Source: Parapedobacter koreensis
GTDB taxonomy: Bacteria; Bacteroidota; Bacteroidia; Sphingobacteriales; Sphingobacteriaceae
Length of the DNA stretch: 64,000 bases
NCBI RefSeq assembly: GCF_900109365.1
Contig: NZ_FNZR01000003.1
Span: 310,001 to 374,000 of the forward strand
Reading direction: 5' to 3'
The notes under the pieces are model-generated. The model did not search any database. It saw only the letters and a list, made by a program, of their open reading frames with translations, and was not told where the DNA came from. Shown here one piece after another: positions 6,578 to 15,166 of the stretch. Within the stretch, counting starts at the first letter, position 1. Each line of letters begins with the position of its first letter. The translations under genes and the position numbers were made by a program.

Positions 6578-8852
6578 CAAGCAGACACAATCCCCTATTG
6601 AATTTGTAAATGTCAGTATCACAGGTACAGATAAGGGAGCCACAACTGATTCACAGGGGCGATTCAATATAACGGGCATTGCGCCGGGTAGATACGATAT
6701 TAGTTTTTCTTTCATAGGGTATAACAGCTATGTTGCCCCTAACGTAGAAGTTACTTCCGGTAAAGAAGTAGTGCTGGATGTTGGTCTTGAAGGGAGTACA
6801 AGTACGTTACAGGAAGTGGTCATACAAGCTGGCCCCAAAAAGCATGAAACCGTCAACCAACTGGCAACCGTTAGCGGACGTTCGTTTACAATGGAAGAAG
6901 TAAACCGTTATTCCGGCGGGCGTTCCGACCCTTCAAGGCTGGTTGCCAATTTCGCTGGTGTAAGCGCCCCGAACGATTCACGCAATGACATTGTAGTAAG
7001 GGGAAATTCACCAACGGGCGTATTATGGCGCATTGAAGGGCTGAATATTCCCAATCCCAATCATTTTGCTTCTTTAGGTACTACAGGTGGTGCTGCAAGT
7101 GCATTGAACACAAACATTATCAAAAATTCCGACTTTCTTACCTCTGCTTTTCCCGCTGAATACGGAAACGCAAATGCTGGCGTATTTGATTTAGGCTTTA
7201 GAACGGGAAATACCGACAAAAGGGAATATACCGTTCAGTTGGGTGCTTTGACTGGTTTGGAAGCGATGGCGGAAGGCCCTATCAATAAAGAAAATGGCTC
7301 ATCTTACGTTTTGGCATATCGCTATTCTTTTACTGGACTGGCCCAAAACTTAGGCATTACTGTTGGCACTGCTTCTACACCGTTTTATCAGGATTTGTCT
7401 TTTAAAGTAAATAGCGGCAATGGTAAATTGGGCCGTTTTACCTTATTTGGTTTAGGAGGCACAAGTAATATCGACATTTTACATGACGACGTTGAACCCG
7501 ATGATATTTTTGGCAACCCCAAAAGAGATTTCTATAACAACAGTAGTATAGGTCTTGTGGGACTGAAACATTTTATCCGTGTAAGCAGCAAATCCTATTT
7601 CAATACCGTAATCGGGGCAACTTATTCAAGCACTGAACAAATTGTCGATAGTATTGGGGTTAATAACAATCCGCCCGTTGTGGAAGTAAACTCCACGCAA
7701 GTCCGATATGCTGTCAATACTTCGTTCAATACAACCATCAGTCCAAAACTTTTCTTAAAGGTTGGTGCTATCGAGGAATTGATTGATGTAAACCTCTTTT
7801 ATCGGGATAGGGTTTCCCCTCCGAACGACTGGAAACAGATTTGGGACTTTAATGGCAATACTTCTTTATTGCAGGGATATGCACATGCACAATACAAGAT
7901 AACCGACAGGCTCACATCCAACTTTGGCATACATTCCCAATATCTAACACTCAATGGCTCCACTTCCGTAGAACCACGCGCCGCATTCAACTATCAACTG
8001 ACGGATAAAAGCACTTTTACGTTAGGCTTTGGGCTTCATAGTCAAATGCAGCCTGTCGATGCTTATTTCTATCAAATCACAAATCCTGATGGCAGCATAG
8101 ACCGGTCTAATGAAGAATTGGACTTCACTAAAAGCCAGCACTATGTTTTGGGCTATGAAATTTTGCCCTTCAAAGACTGGCGCGTGAAAGCGGAAATTTA
8201 TTATCAATACGTATATCATGTACCTGTAAATGAAGCCGAGGGCAGTTTCTCTATGCTAAATGCAGGTTCAAGGGATTATTATTACAACGAACAGGGGCAT
8301 TTGAAGAATGATGGAACGGGATACAATTACGGGATGGAACTTACCTTGGAAAAATTCTTTAGCAAGGGGTACTATGGTTTGTTTACGGGCAGTATTTACC
8401 AATCAAAATATACAGGTAGCGATGGTATAGAACGCAACACGGGTTTCAATGGCAGGTATGTATATAATGTATTAGCGGGAAGAGAATGGAAAATAGGAAA
8501 AAGCAAAAGGAATAAATTCAGCGTGGATATGAAGCTGACGCAGGCTGGAGGACGTTATTACACTCCGGTTGACTTTGCTGCTTCGGTTGCCAACAATCGC
8601 GAGATACTGAAAGGTGATTCATACGCCTTCTCTGAAAGAAATAAGGACTTTTTCAGATTGGATTTAAAGGCTGGCTTTACCTTCAATAGCAGTAAAAGAA
8701 ATCTTTCCCATGCAGTTTTCCTTGATATACAAAATATCACTGACAACCAAAACGTACTGGTAGGCGAGCGTTATAATCCAGGCACACAAATCATCGGCAC
8801 AGCTTATCAAATCGGTGTATTTCCAAATTTCGTTTACAGATTGCAGTTTTAA
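6492..8852 (+). CDS. TonB-dependent outer-membrane receptor
   Basis: 786 residues: a short signal peptide ending GKGYAQG, a carboxypeptidase-regulatory-like domain (about 20-105, with KGIVIDKQTQSPIEFVNV), a plug domain (VRGNSPTGVLWRIEGLNIPN, about residues 170-190), and a 22-strand-type barrel ending in aromatic NFVYRLQF. It would import a substrate across the outer membrane using TonB energy. No SusD partner follows, so it is not a standard SusCD glycan system. The signal peptide lacks basic residues; three codons upstream in frame is a lysine but no usual start codon, consistent with a rearranged 5' end. The substrate is unknown. Confidence 0.88.
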   Translation: MILLALSLFATGKGYAQGTFQTVKGIVIDKQTQSPIEFVNVSITGTDKGATTDSQGRFNITGIAPGRYDISFSFIGYNSYVAPNVEVTSGKEVVLDVGLEGSTSTLQEVVIQAGPKKHETVNQLATVSGRSFTMEEVNRYSGGRSDPSRLVANFAGVSAPNDSRNDIVVRGNSPTGVLWRIEGLNIPNPNHFASLGTTGGAASALNTNIIKNSDFLTSAFPAEYGNANAGVFDLGFRTGNTDKREYTVQLGALTGLEAMAEGPINKENGSSYVLAYRYSFTGLAQNLGITVGTASTPFYQDLSFKVNSGNGKLGRFTLFGLGGTSNIDILHDDVEPDDIFGNPKRDFYNNSSIGLVGLKHFIRVSSKSYFNTVIGATYSSTEQIVDSIGVNNNPPVVEVNSTQVRYAVNTSFNTTISPKLFLKVGAIEELIDVNLFYRDRVSPPNDWKQIWDFNGNTSLLQGYAHAQYKITDRLTSNFGIHSQYLTLNGSTSVEPRAAFNYQLTDKSTFTLGFGLHSQMQPVDAYFYQITNPDGSIDRSNEELDFTKSQHYVLGYEILPFKDWRVKAEIYYQYVYHVPVNEAEGSFSMLNAGSRDYYYNEQGHLKNDGTGYNYGMELTLEKFFSKGYYGLFTGSIYQSKYTGSDGIERNTGFNGRYVYNVLAGREWKIGKSKRNKFSVDMKLTQAGGRYYTPVDFAASVANNREILKGDSYAFSERNKDFFRLDLKAGFTFNSSKRNLSHAVFLDIQNITDNQNVLVGERYNPGTQIIGTAYQIGVFPNFVYRLQF

Positions 8853-8863
8853 AATTAGATACG

Positions 8864-10216
8864 ATGACTTTGCGTGGAAGGATACCTGTTAAAAACGAAG
8901 CTGGCAATACTATAAGTTCATTCAAGGCTTGGTTCAGTATAGCCGTCATTGTGTTGTTGGTCATGTTTTCCATGATTGATAGGAATGCGGTCAACTTGAT
9001 GATTGACCCAATCAGGGAAAGTTTCGGCATCAATGATTTTCAGATAAGCCTGTTACAAGGGCCAGCGTTCGCCATATTTTTCTTGTTGGGAAGCCTTCTT
9101 ATGGGTTGGATGGTTGATAAATATTCCAACCGATGGCTGATATATATTGGCGTGGTAGTCTGGTCAATGGCAACGATAGCCAGTGGATTTGCCGGAAGTT
9201 TTGCAATATTATTAGCAGCACGCTGCTTTGTAGGTTTGGGAGAGTCTGTGTTGCAGCCTGCGGGATGGAACATTGTTTCCAAATTGTTCCCTCCGCACAG
9301 ACAGGCCACAGCCATTGGAACATTAACAGCCGGGGCACAGCTTGGTGTTGCAGCTTCCTTTCTTTTAACCGGATTTCTGATTGCTGAAGCTAATCAGGTA
9401 TCCATGGTATCGCTTCCTTTTATTGGAACCTTACGGCCGTGGCAGTGGGTTTTCATTGCAGCAGGTGTTCCCGGTTTATTACTGGCAACGTTAGTTTTTG
9501 TTGTTCCTTCTGAAAAGAAAGCAGACAAGACATTTGAAAAAAATAGCACCAATGGATTGGTTGTATTCATTCGTGAAAACAGGGGATTTCTTGCCCATCA
9601 TTTTTTGGGGTTTGGCTTGTTGAGCATTATGGTTAACGGAGCAGCAGCTTGGGGGCCTACTTATCTTACCAGAATACATGGCATGGAGATAAAAGATATA
9701 GGGTTATTGCTCGGATTAGTCGGCGTACCGCTTGGAGTGGGTGGTGTAATTGTTGCAGGTTGGCTGGTTGACCGTTCATTCAAACGAGGAACACCTGATG
9801 CCCATTTCAGTCATTTTGCAGTGCGGGCATTTTTAGTAGCACTATTGGGAGGCATTGGATTTACATTTGATACCAATGTCATCTTTCCCCTTATATGTTT
9901 TGGATTTATTCAATTTATACAACCGTTTTCGGGCGTAGCTGGTGCATCACTACAAATATCAGTACCCCAAAAATACCGGGGTCGGATTTCGGCTATTTTT
10001 ATTATGTTTTATAATGCAGTCGGAATGATGTTAGGGCCAAGTTTTGTGGCATTATTAAGTAATTTATTTGGCTCCGATAAATTGGGAATGGCTTTAGCCA
10101 TTAATTACCTTGTATTGGGAGTAGGTGCATTTCTCTTACTATGGAGAGGAAGGAAGTATTTAACAGTATCCAATAGATTAATTGAAAATCCAAAAATGAT
10201 AATGGAACATGAGTGA
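8864..10216 (+). CDS. MFS transporter, spinster-like branch
   Basis: 450 residues with about 12 hydrophobic segments. Helix 1 ends MFSMIDRNAVNLMIDPI, and the loop between helices 2 and 3 carries GWMVDKYSNRW, matching the MFS signature GxxaDrxxrR. The FVGLGESVLQPAGWNIVSK segment in helix 4-5 resembles spinster/ACS-type carriers, known for organic anions and, in eukaryotes, lipids. It begins 11 bases after the receptor, so outer- and inner-membrane transport are probably coupled. The substrate is not deducible. Confidence 0.85.
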   Translation: MTLRGRIPVKNEAGNTISSFKAWFSIAVIVLLVMFSMIDRNAVNLMIDPIRESFGINDFQISLLQGPAFAIFFLLGSLLMGWMVDKYSNRWLIYIGVVVWSMATIASGFAGSFAILLAARCFVGLGESVLQPAGWNIVSKLFPPHRQATAIGTLTAGAQLGVAASFLLTGFLIAEANQVSMVSLPFIGTLRPWQWVFIAAGVPGLLLATLVFVVPSEKKADKTFEKNSTNGLVVFIRENRGFLAHHFLGFGLLSIMVNGAAAWGPTYLTRIHGMEIKDIGLLLGLVGVPLGVGGVIVAGWLVDRSFKRGTPDAHFSHFAVRAFLVALLGGIGFTFDTNVIFPLICFGFIQFIQPFSGVAGASLQISVPQKYRGRISAIFIMFYNAVGMMLGPSFVALLSNLFGSDKLGMALAINYLVLGVGAFLLLWRGRKYLTVSNRLIENPKMIMEHE

Positions 10217-10868
10217 AAAGAAAATTAGCATCATACTAACCGGGGCAACGGGACTTGTAGGTGAAGGCATTTTGATGGAATGCCTGCAAAATAGCGATGT
10301 GTCAGAAATATTAAGCATCTCCCGAAAGTCGTGTAATCTTCAACATCCGAAATTAAAGGAATTAATTGTACCTGATTTCGTCAGACTTCGGGACTACGAA
10401 AGGACGATAAAAGGTTACGATGCCTGTTTCTATTGTGCAGGAATTAGTTCTGCGGGTTTGTCGGAAGAAAAGTATCATTATATCACATACGATACTACCA
10501 TAGCATTCGCAAATGCTGTTTTAAAGGCTAATCCTGATATGAGTTTTTGTTTTGTAAGTGGTAGAAGTACAGACAGCACCGAAAAAGGAAGGGTAATGTG
10601 GGCAAGGGTAAAAGGCAAAGCAGAAAATACGCTAAAAGAAATGCCTTTTAAAAGCGAATACAATTTTCGTCCAGCAGGAATGTTGCCTTTTCCGGAACAG
10701 AAAAACGCAAAGTTTTCTTACAAATTAATTGTAAAACTTATTCGCCTGTTTGCTCCTGCAAGTGTGCTTACATTAAGTGAAGTTGGAAAAGCAATGATAA
10801 ACGCAGTTAAGCAAAACTATCATCAAAACATCCTTGAAGTAAAAGACATAAAAACAGTGGCTCAATGA
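10209..10868 (+). CDS. Short NAD(P)-binding Rossmann (atypical SDR) protein
   Basis: 219 residues, starting with a dinucleotide-binding loop TGATGLVGEGILMECL (about 11-26), then SRK, FYCAGIS and SFCFVSGRSTDS. This pattern matches the atypical SDR/HTATIP2-like group, which often binds NADPH without the full catalytic tetrad. The Tyr-Lys pair of classical SDRs is not evident. It overlaps the transporter by eight bases and the next gene by four (ATGA), so translation is coupled. It may act with the first reductase on the imported compound; that is inference. Confidence 0.75.
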   Translation: MSEKKISIILTGATGLVGEGILMECLQNSDVSEILSISRKSCNLQHPKLKELIVPDFVRLRDYERTIKGYDACFYCAGISSAGLSEEKYHYITYDTTIAFANAVLKANPDMSFCFVSGRSTDSTEKGRVMWARVKGKAENTLKEMPFKSEYNFRPAGMLPFPEQKNAKFSYKLIVKLIRLFAPASVLTLSEVGKAMINAVKQNYHQNILEVKDIKTVAQ

Positions 10869-11995
10869 AACGATTTTTAAGGATACTAAAACGAACAATG
10901 ATAATTTTACTTTGCCTTATTGGGATACTTTTAATTTCTACCTGCTGTTTTTTACGGCAACCACAATTTGGAGCATTACCTAAAGGTGCAAGATTAGAAT
11001 CAGTAAAAAAATCACCGAATTATAAAGACGGACGATTTAGAAATATGGTGGAAAAACCCACCATTGCAGAGGGCTATAGCGTTTGGAGTGAAATTTATAA
11101 AACATTATTCAAGGACTATCCACGTCTTGAACCCATTGATTCGTTACCTTCCATCAAAACGAATCTTAAAGCAATTCCGCCGGATAGCGATGTAGTTGTT
11201 TGGTTTGGGCATTCATCATTCTTTTTGCAGGTAGATGGTGTTAAGATATTGGTTGACCCGGTTTTCAGCGGCAACGCATCCCCTCTGCCGGGTGGCAGCA
11301 AGGCATACAAAGGCAGTGATATTTATACCGTTCAAGATATGCCGGAGATAGACTATATGCTGTTATCGCACGACCACTATGACCACTTGGATTATGAAAC
11401 GGCAAAGGCATTGCAATCAAAAGTCAAGCATGTGATTTGCGGCTTGGGGGCGGGCGCACATTATGAACGATGGGGATATGAGGAACAACAAATTCTCGAA
11501 AAGGATTGGGTTGATAAGGTAAAAGTAAAACCAGGATTTGCCATCTATACAGAATCAACGCATCATGAATCAGGAAGAGGATTTAAAAGGGGGCAAAGTT
11601 TGTGGCTTTCATTTTTCATTGAATCGCCTGCGATGAACATTTATTACAGTGGTGACGGCGGGTACAGTGACAGGTTTATAAAAATTGCTGAAAAATTCGG
11701 AAACGTTGATTGGGCAATCATGGAATGCGGCCAGTATAACAAAGCATGGCAATCCGTACACGGCCTCCCGGAAGAAGTAGCCATAGCAACGACAGAACTG
11801 AAAGCAAAAAACCTACTACCAGTGCATCATTCAAAATTCAAATTAGCTAAGCATCCTTGGGATGAACCATTAGGACAAATAAGCGTGCTATCACAATCAA
11901 AACCTTATCGATTGGCAACACCCATGATTGGAGAAGTCATTCATTTGAATGATAGTACGCAAATTTTTGAGCAATGGTGGAAAGACATCAATTAA
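10865..11995 (+). CDS. Membrane-anchored metallo-beta-lactamase-fold hydrolase, NAPE-PLD-like
   Basis: 376 residues with one N-terminal membrane segment (about 12-30, basic MKRFLRILKR before it) and an MBL domain. The zinc motif is LSHDHYDHLDY (HxHxDH); further ligands fit GAGAHYERWG, YYSGDGGY (Asp) and LLPVHHSKFK (His). VWFGHSSFFLQVDGVKILVD is characteristic of the UlaG/NAPE-PLD branch, whose members hydrolyse phosphodiester or lactone bonds. The protein probably faces the periplasm. Tight overlap with the upstream gene ties it to the same pathway; the substrate is unknown. Confidence 0.82.
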   Translation: MKRFLRILKRTMIILLCLIGILLISTCCFLRQPQFGALPKGARLESVKKSPNYKDGRFRNMVEKPTIAEGYSVWSEIYKTLFKDYPRLEPIDSLPSIKTNLKAIPPDSDVVVWFGHSSFFLQVDGVKILVDPVFSGNASPLPGGSKAYKGSDIYTVQDMPEIDYMLLSHDHYDHLDYETAKALQSKVKHVICGLGAGAHYERWGYEEQQILEKDWVDKVKVKPGFAIYTESTHHESGRGFKRGQSLWLSFFIESPAMNIYYSGDGGYSDRFIKIAEKFGNVDWAIMECGQYNKAWQSVHGLPEEVAIATTELKAKNLLPVHHSKFKLAKHPWDEPLGQISVLSQSKPYRLATPMIGEVIHLNDSTQIFEQWWKDIN

Positions 11996-12013
11996 ACAAT
12001 TAAAATATATTTG

Positions 12014-12043
12014 GTTGCAGGTGGTCGTTACATAATACTTTTG
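12014..12043 (+). promoter_or_regulatory. Candidate promoter of the AraC gene
   Basis: TACTTTTG (12036-12043) matches the -7 consensus; GTTG at 12014-12017 is a partial -33 box with 18-base spacing. It predicts a leader of about 110 nt before ATG 12159, so the regulator can be made separately from the operon. Confidence 0.45.
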
Positions 12044-12144
12044 TAAAGAAAAATGGTTCCTGGGAATTTGCCAACCGGGATTATTTTATGGATTTCAGGG
12101 GGGATATAAGCGGTCATGTCTTATCTGTGGACACGGAAAGATAG
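12034..12144 (+). pseudogene. Possible remnant of a protein C-terminus
   Basis: The frame ending at TAG 12142-12144 reads FANRDYFMDFRGDISGHVLS before VDTER and stop, and looks protein-like (alternating beta pattern similar to C-terminal domains of exported serine hydrolases). There is no start codon or space for a gene. It could be a decayed gene fragment in the AraC leader, or chance. Low confidence. Confidence 0.25.
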
Positions 12145-12158
12145 AGACATACGACGGA

Positions 12159-12986
12159 ATGGAGAATTTAAAACAAGCATTGGTGATGAAAGCAAACAAA
12201 ATAACGTCCTGTTATGTCGGACCGCAAATTTCGCCTGAACAATTTGTCCAGGAACATTTTTTCCTATACCTGAGCAAAGGGATAATGAACGGGTATGATG
12301 GAAACAAGCACTATACCCTAAGGGCAGGTGAAAGCTGCATCGTCCGTAAAAACAGACTGGCGCGTTACAATAAACAAAGGGAAAATGATGAATTCGGGAA
12401 AGTCATCTTCATTTTCGATGAAAGTTTCCTGAAAGGTTTTCAGAAAAAACATTTAATCGATTTCAGGAACCATGCACAAAAAGATGCGTTCATCAAGCTC
12501 AAAAAGGACAAACTGATAAATAGTTTTTTGCTATCATTAGAACCTTATTACAATAATTCTGGAAAAATCACGACCGCTTTCGCTGATTTAAAAAGGGAAG
12601 AATTGTTGCTCATCATTTTACAACTGCATCCGGAACTGTCAGACATATTGTTTGATTTCGGCATACCCGGAAGATTAGACCTCGAAGAGTTTATGCAAAA
12701 AAATTATAAGTTCAATGTAAGCATTGAACGCTTTGCATTCCTTACGGGACGTAGCTTGTCAGCGTTTAAAAGGGACTTTAGACAAATATTCAATGATACC
12801 CCTAATCGCTGGTTAGTAAAAAGACGGTTGCAAGAAGGTCGCTTTTTGATTGAGAAGAAAAAACAAAAACCTGCTGACATATATATTGACTTAGGTTTTG
12901 AAGACCTATCACATTTTTATTTCGCCTTTAAGAAGCAATTCGGTTATCCACCAAGTGCAATGCGACAGGAGAACGCTAACGGCTAA
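12159..12986 (+). CDS. AraC-family transcriptional regulator
   Basis: 275 residues. The C-terminal part (about 175-270) holds the two helix-turn-helix motifs: FAFLTGRSLSAFKRDFRQIF then NDTPNRWLVKRRLQEGRFLI, and DIYIDLGFEDLSHFYFAFKK followed by FGYPPSAMR, the AraC signature. The N-terminal part is a cupin-like sensor (YTLRAGESCIVRKNRL). It is the last gene of the A+T-rich cluster and has its own promoter-like box. It probably activates the operon at 5414 through the direct repeats at 5327-5365. The effector is unknown. Confidence 0.9.
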   Translation: MENLKQALVMKANKITSCYVGPQISPEQFVQEHFFLYLSKGIMNGYDGNKHYTLRAGESCIVRKNRLARYNKQRENDEFGKVIFIFDESFLKGFQKKHLIDFRNHAQKDAFIKLKKDKLINSFLLSLEPYYNNSGKITTAFADLKREELLLIILQLHPELSDILFDFGIPGRLDLEEFMQKNYKFNVSIERFAFLTGRSLSAFKRDFRQIFNDTPNRWLVKRRLQEGRFLIEKKKQKPADIYIDLGFEDLSHFYFAFKKQFGYPPSAMRQENANG

Positions 12987-13235
12987 AACCTATAACCGTT
13001 TTACAGGCATAGGGTCAATTTTAGATTTGAAGCTACTTTTGCTTATTTGACTTCTTTTATCGCCTTCCATATCCCATAGATTATGAATCATAAATCCCAA
13101 CTTCGGCGGGTATCTCTGTTTTTGGTGGGTTCGATGCTCCCGCAATTACTGCTATTTGATGGCATACAACATCGAACCCCGAAAATAAATTCAGCCTCAA
13201 CGCATATTTGTCAGAATACCAATAAATTACAAGGC
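12987..13235. other. Intergenic stretch between AraC gene and tRNA-Lys terminator
   Basis: About 250 bases with no convincing gene. One TAnnTTTG-like box (TACTTTTG, 13034-13041) occurs without a good -33 box. A 60-codon reading frame from 13083 runs into the tRNA terminator and has no recognisable features. Confidence 0.5.
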
Positions 13236-13274
13236 AAAAAAATGGGACAAGTCTTTCTTTTTTAGACTTGTCCC
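13236..13274 (-). terminator. Rho-independent terminator of tRNA-Lys
   Basis: A perfect 11-bp stem: GGGACAAGTCT (13244-13254) pairs with AGACTTGTCCC (13264-13274), loop of nine. On the minus strand it is followed by a run of seven U (13242-13236). It lies seven bases after the tRNA 3' end. Confidence 0.9.
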
Positions 13275-13280
13275 AAGAGG

Positions 13281-13353
13281 TGATCCCGCTGGGACTCGAA
13301 CCCAGGACCCATACATTAAAAGTGTATTGCTCTACCAGCTGAGCTACGGAATC
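13281..13353 (-). tRNA. tRNA-Lys (anticodon UUU)
   Basis: Read on the minus strand: acceptor GATTCCG pairs with CGGGATC, D arm GCTCAGCTGGTAGAGC, anticodon stem ATACA/TGTAT with loop CTTTTAA (anticodon TTT), five-base variable loop, T stem CTGGG/CCCAG with TTCGAGT loop, discriminator A. The 3' CCA is not encoded. It has its own promoter (13393-13424) and terminator. Confidence 0.97.
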
Positions 13354-13392
13354 ATCTTTTTTAAGAGCGCTTCCCTTTTTTGGAAAGTGGTG

Positions 13393-13424
13393 CAAAGATA
13401 GGATTATCGAATGTATCGTGCAAA
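13393..13424 (-). promoter_or_regulatory. Promoter of tRNA-Lys
   Basis: On the minus strand TTTG (13424-13421), 20 bases, then TATCTTTG (13400-13393): both boxes match the Bacteroidota consensus. The predicted transcript start is about 35 bases before the tRNA 5' end. Confidence 0.75.
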
Positions 13425-13506
13425 ATAAATTGCAGATAATTTTCCTTATTCAATAACCGGCTTTGTTTCAGCGACTAAGGTTTTTTTGCAAAACATAGCC
13501 GGACAT

Positions 13507-15156
13507 TTATTGCTCTTTTTCATACACAGTTTCTCCCGCTATCACGGTTTGCAAGACAGCAATATCACGCAATTCTTCTGCCGGAACAGTCATGATATCC
13601 TTTTCCAATCGCACGAAGTCGGCTTTCTTGCCCACTTCGATGCTTCCTCTGGTGCTTTCTTCAAAGGCAGTGTAAGCAGCCCAAGCCGTCATGCCACGCA
13701 ATGCCGACTCGCGGTCTATCGTATTCTCCGGTTGGAACCCCCCTACAGGATAACCATCCTTATCTACGCGGGCTACAGCCGCATGGAACCCCCACAGCGG
13801 ATTAATGCCTTCAACTGGAAAGTCGCTGCCCAATGCAAGGATCCCTGTCTGGTCAAGCAATCGTTTGTATGCATAAGCGCCCTTGATGCGGTCTGGGCCT
13901 ACCCGATCACCTGCCCAGTACATATCCGAAGTGGCATGGGTAGGCTGCACGGAGGGAATCACCGAATACCTGCCGAATTTTTCGAAATCCTCAGAAGCTA
14001 CAATTTGGGCGTGCTCGATACGCCAGCGGCGGTTGTTTTCGCCTTTGAGGTATTTGCCATAGATGTCCAGTATCAGTCGGTTGGTAGAGTCTCCTATGGC
14101 ATGGGTAGCCAATTGGAATTTGCTGGCCGCAATGCGTGCGATGGCCGAATCGATGGTTTGGGGGCTGAATAGGAGAAAGCCCGAAGTGGGGGCATCCGAA
14201 TAGGGCTGAAGGAGGCAGGCCCCGCGTGAGCCCAAGGCTCCGTCGGCCAATATTTTAAACGTGTGTGCCATGAGCCGCTCGCTCACATAGGGGCCTTCGG
14301 TGAGGTAGTGATCAAGGTTTTCTTCCGAGATGCTGATCATGGCATTTTCACGTATGCGCAACAGTCCGTTTTTATACAGGCTGTCCAGGAAAGCAATCGT
14401 AGGCCTATCCAGGCCAGCGTCACTTACCGTGGTAAGTCCTACCGCCGCACAGTTAGCTTCCGCCTCCTGCAGCATTTGGATAAGCTCCTGTGTGGAAGGG
14501 GCGGGGATGACTGCTGTGACAAGCTTCATCGCGTTATCTACCAATATGCCGGTAAGGCGACCATGCTTTGCCTCCACTACGCCGCCTTCCACAGTGGTCG
14601 ATCCGGTGAGGCCAGCCAATTCGAGTGCCTTACCATTGGCCACAGCCGCATGTCCATCAACACGCACCAGGTATACCGGAATGTCGGGGAAAGCTTCGTC
14701 CAGTTGAGCCCTGTCAGGAAAGGTTTTGATCTCCCAACGGTTTTGATCCCATCCCCGGCCTTGCAGCCAGGACGCGTTGGGGTGCTCCGCCCGGAAAGCC
14801 TTGAGGCGATCGATGATTTCCTCGAACGACGAAGCGCCGGTCAAGTCCGTTTGCCCAAGCGTTTGTGCATAGCCGAAAAAATGGGCGTGGGCATCGTAGA
14901 ATCCCGGATATACGGGCAAACCTTGTGCGTCAATGGTCTCCTTGGCTTCGTAGGTGGATAAGATATCCTCATTTGTGCCTATTGCAATAAATTCGCCATT
15001 GCGCACGGCAAACGCTTCTGCGGTGGTGAACGCCGAATCGACCGTGTAGACCACGGCATGGTGGACAATAAGATCGGCTTGTTTGGAGCCGTTACAGGAG
15101 GAAATTGCTGTTGCGACGGCAGCCAGCAGGAGGATAAATGTGTTGTTGCGTGTCAT
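13507..15156 (-). CDS. Amidohydrolase, YtcJ-like, lipoprotein
   Basis: 549 residues from ATG 15156. The start gives a lipoprotein signal (LLLAAVATAISSC, lipobox Cys about residue 21); a longer in-frame start at 15189 would overlap prmC and spoil the signal. The metal-dependent hydrolase core is visible: YPGFYDAHAHFFG (HxH), RWRIEHAQ (His), LALGSDFPVEGINPL (Asp). This is the YtcJ/imidazolonepropionase-like group, which cleaves amide or formamide bonds. It probably sits on the outer side of a membrane. It follows prmC by ten bases and may share its transcript. The substrate is unknown. Confidence 0.85.
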   Translation of the reverse strand: MTRNNTFILLLAAVATAISSCNGSKQADLIVHHAVVYTVDSAFTTAEAFAVRNGEFIAIGTNEDILSTYEAKETIDAQGLPVYPGFYDAHAHFFGYAQTLGQTDLTGASSFEEIIDRLKAFRAEHPNASWLQGRGWDQNRWEIKTFPDRAQLDEAFPDIPVYLVRVDGHAAVANGKALELAGLTGSTTVEGGVVEAKHGRLTGILVDNAMKLVTAVIPAPSTQELIQMLQEAEANCAAVGLTTVSDAGLDRPTIAFLDSLYKNGLLRIRENAMISISEENLDHYLTEGPYVSERLMAHTFKILADGALGSRGACLLQPYSDAPTSGFLLFSPQTIDSAIARIAASKFQLATHAIGDSTNRLILDIYGKYLKGENNRRWRIEHAQIVASEDFEKFGRYSVIPSVQPTHATSDMYWAGDRVGPDRIKGAYAYKRLLDQTGILALGSDFPVEGINPLWGFHAAVARVDKDGYPVGGFQPENTIDRESALRGMTAWAAYTAFEESTRGSIEVGKKADFVRLEKDIMTVPAEELRDIAVLQTVIAGETVYEKEQ

Positions 15157-15166
15157 ATTTTGATGG

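Larger units (their letters stand above)
5299..12986. other. A+T-richer accessory gene cluster
   Basis: Genes from 5414 to 12986 form one codirectional block whose sequence is visibly richer in A+T and in AAA/TTT codons than the flanks. One sampled 60-base line (10741) is 40% G+C, whereas the ribD region is clearly G+C-rich. Six genes, several overlapping, end with an AraC regulator. The block lies between a gene remnant (5206-5298) and the 3' side of tRNA-Lys (13281). No integrase or flanking att repeat was found, so horizontal origin is an inference. Confidence 0.5.

Noticed and set aside
13127-13141. GGGTTCGATGCTCCC resembling a tRNA T-arm
   Set aside because: No other tRNA arms fit around it, and it does not repeat the tRNA-Lys end, so it is not a tRNA or a clear att site.
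13081-13395. A 104-codon minus-strand frame over the tRNA-Lys gene
   Set aside because: It reads through the tRNA and its terminator; the SVAQLVEQYTFNVW-type sequence is the usual false protein made by translating tRNA genes.
13486-14172. A 228-codon plus-strand frame antisense to the amidohydrolase
   Set aside because: No recognisable motif, and the opposite strand encodes a complete amidohydrolase.
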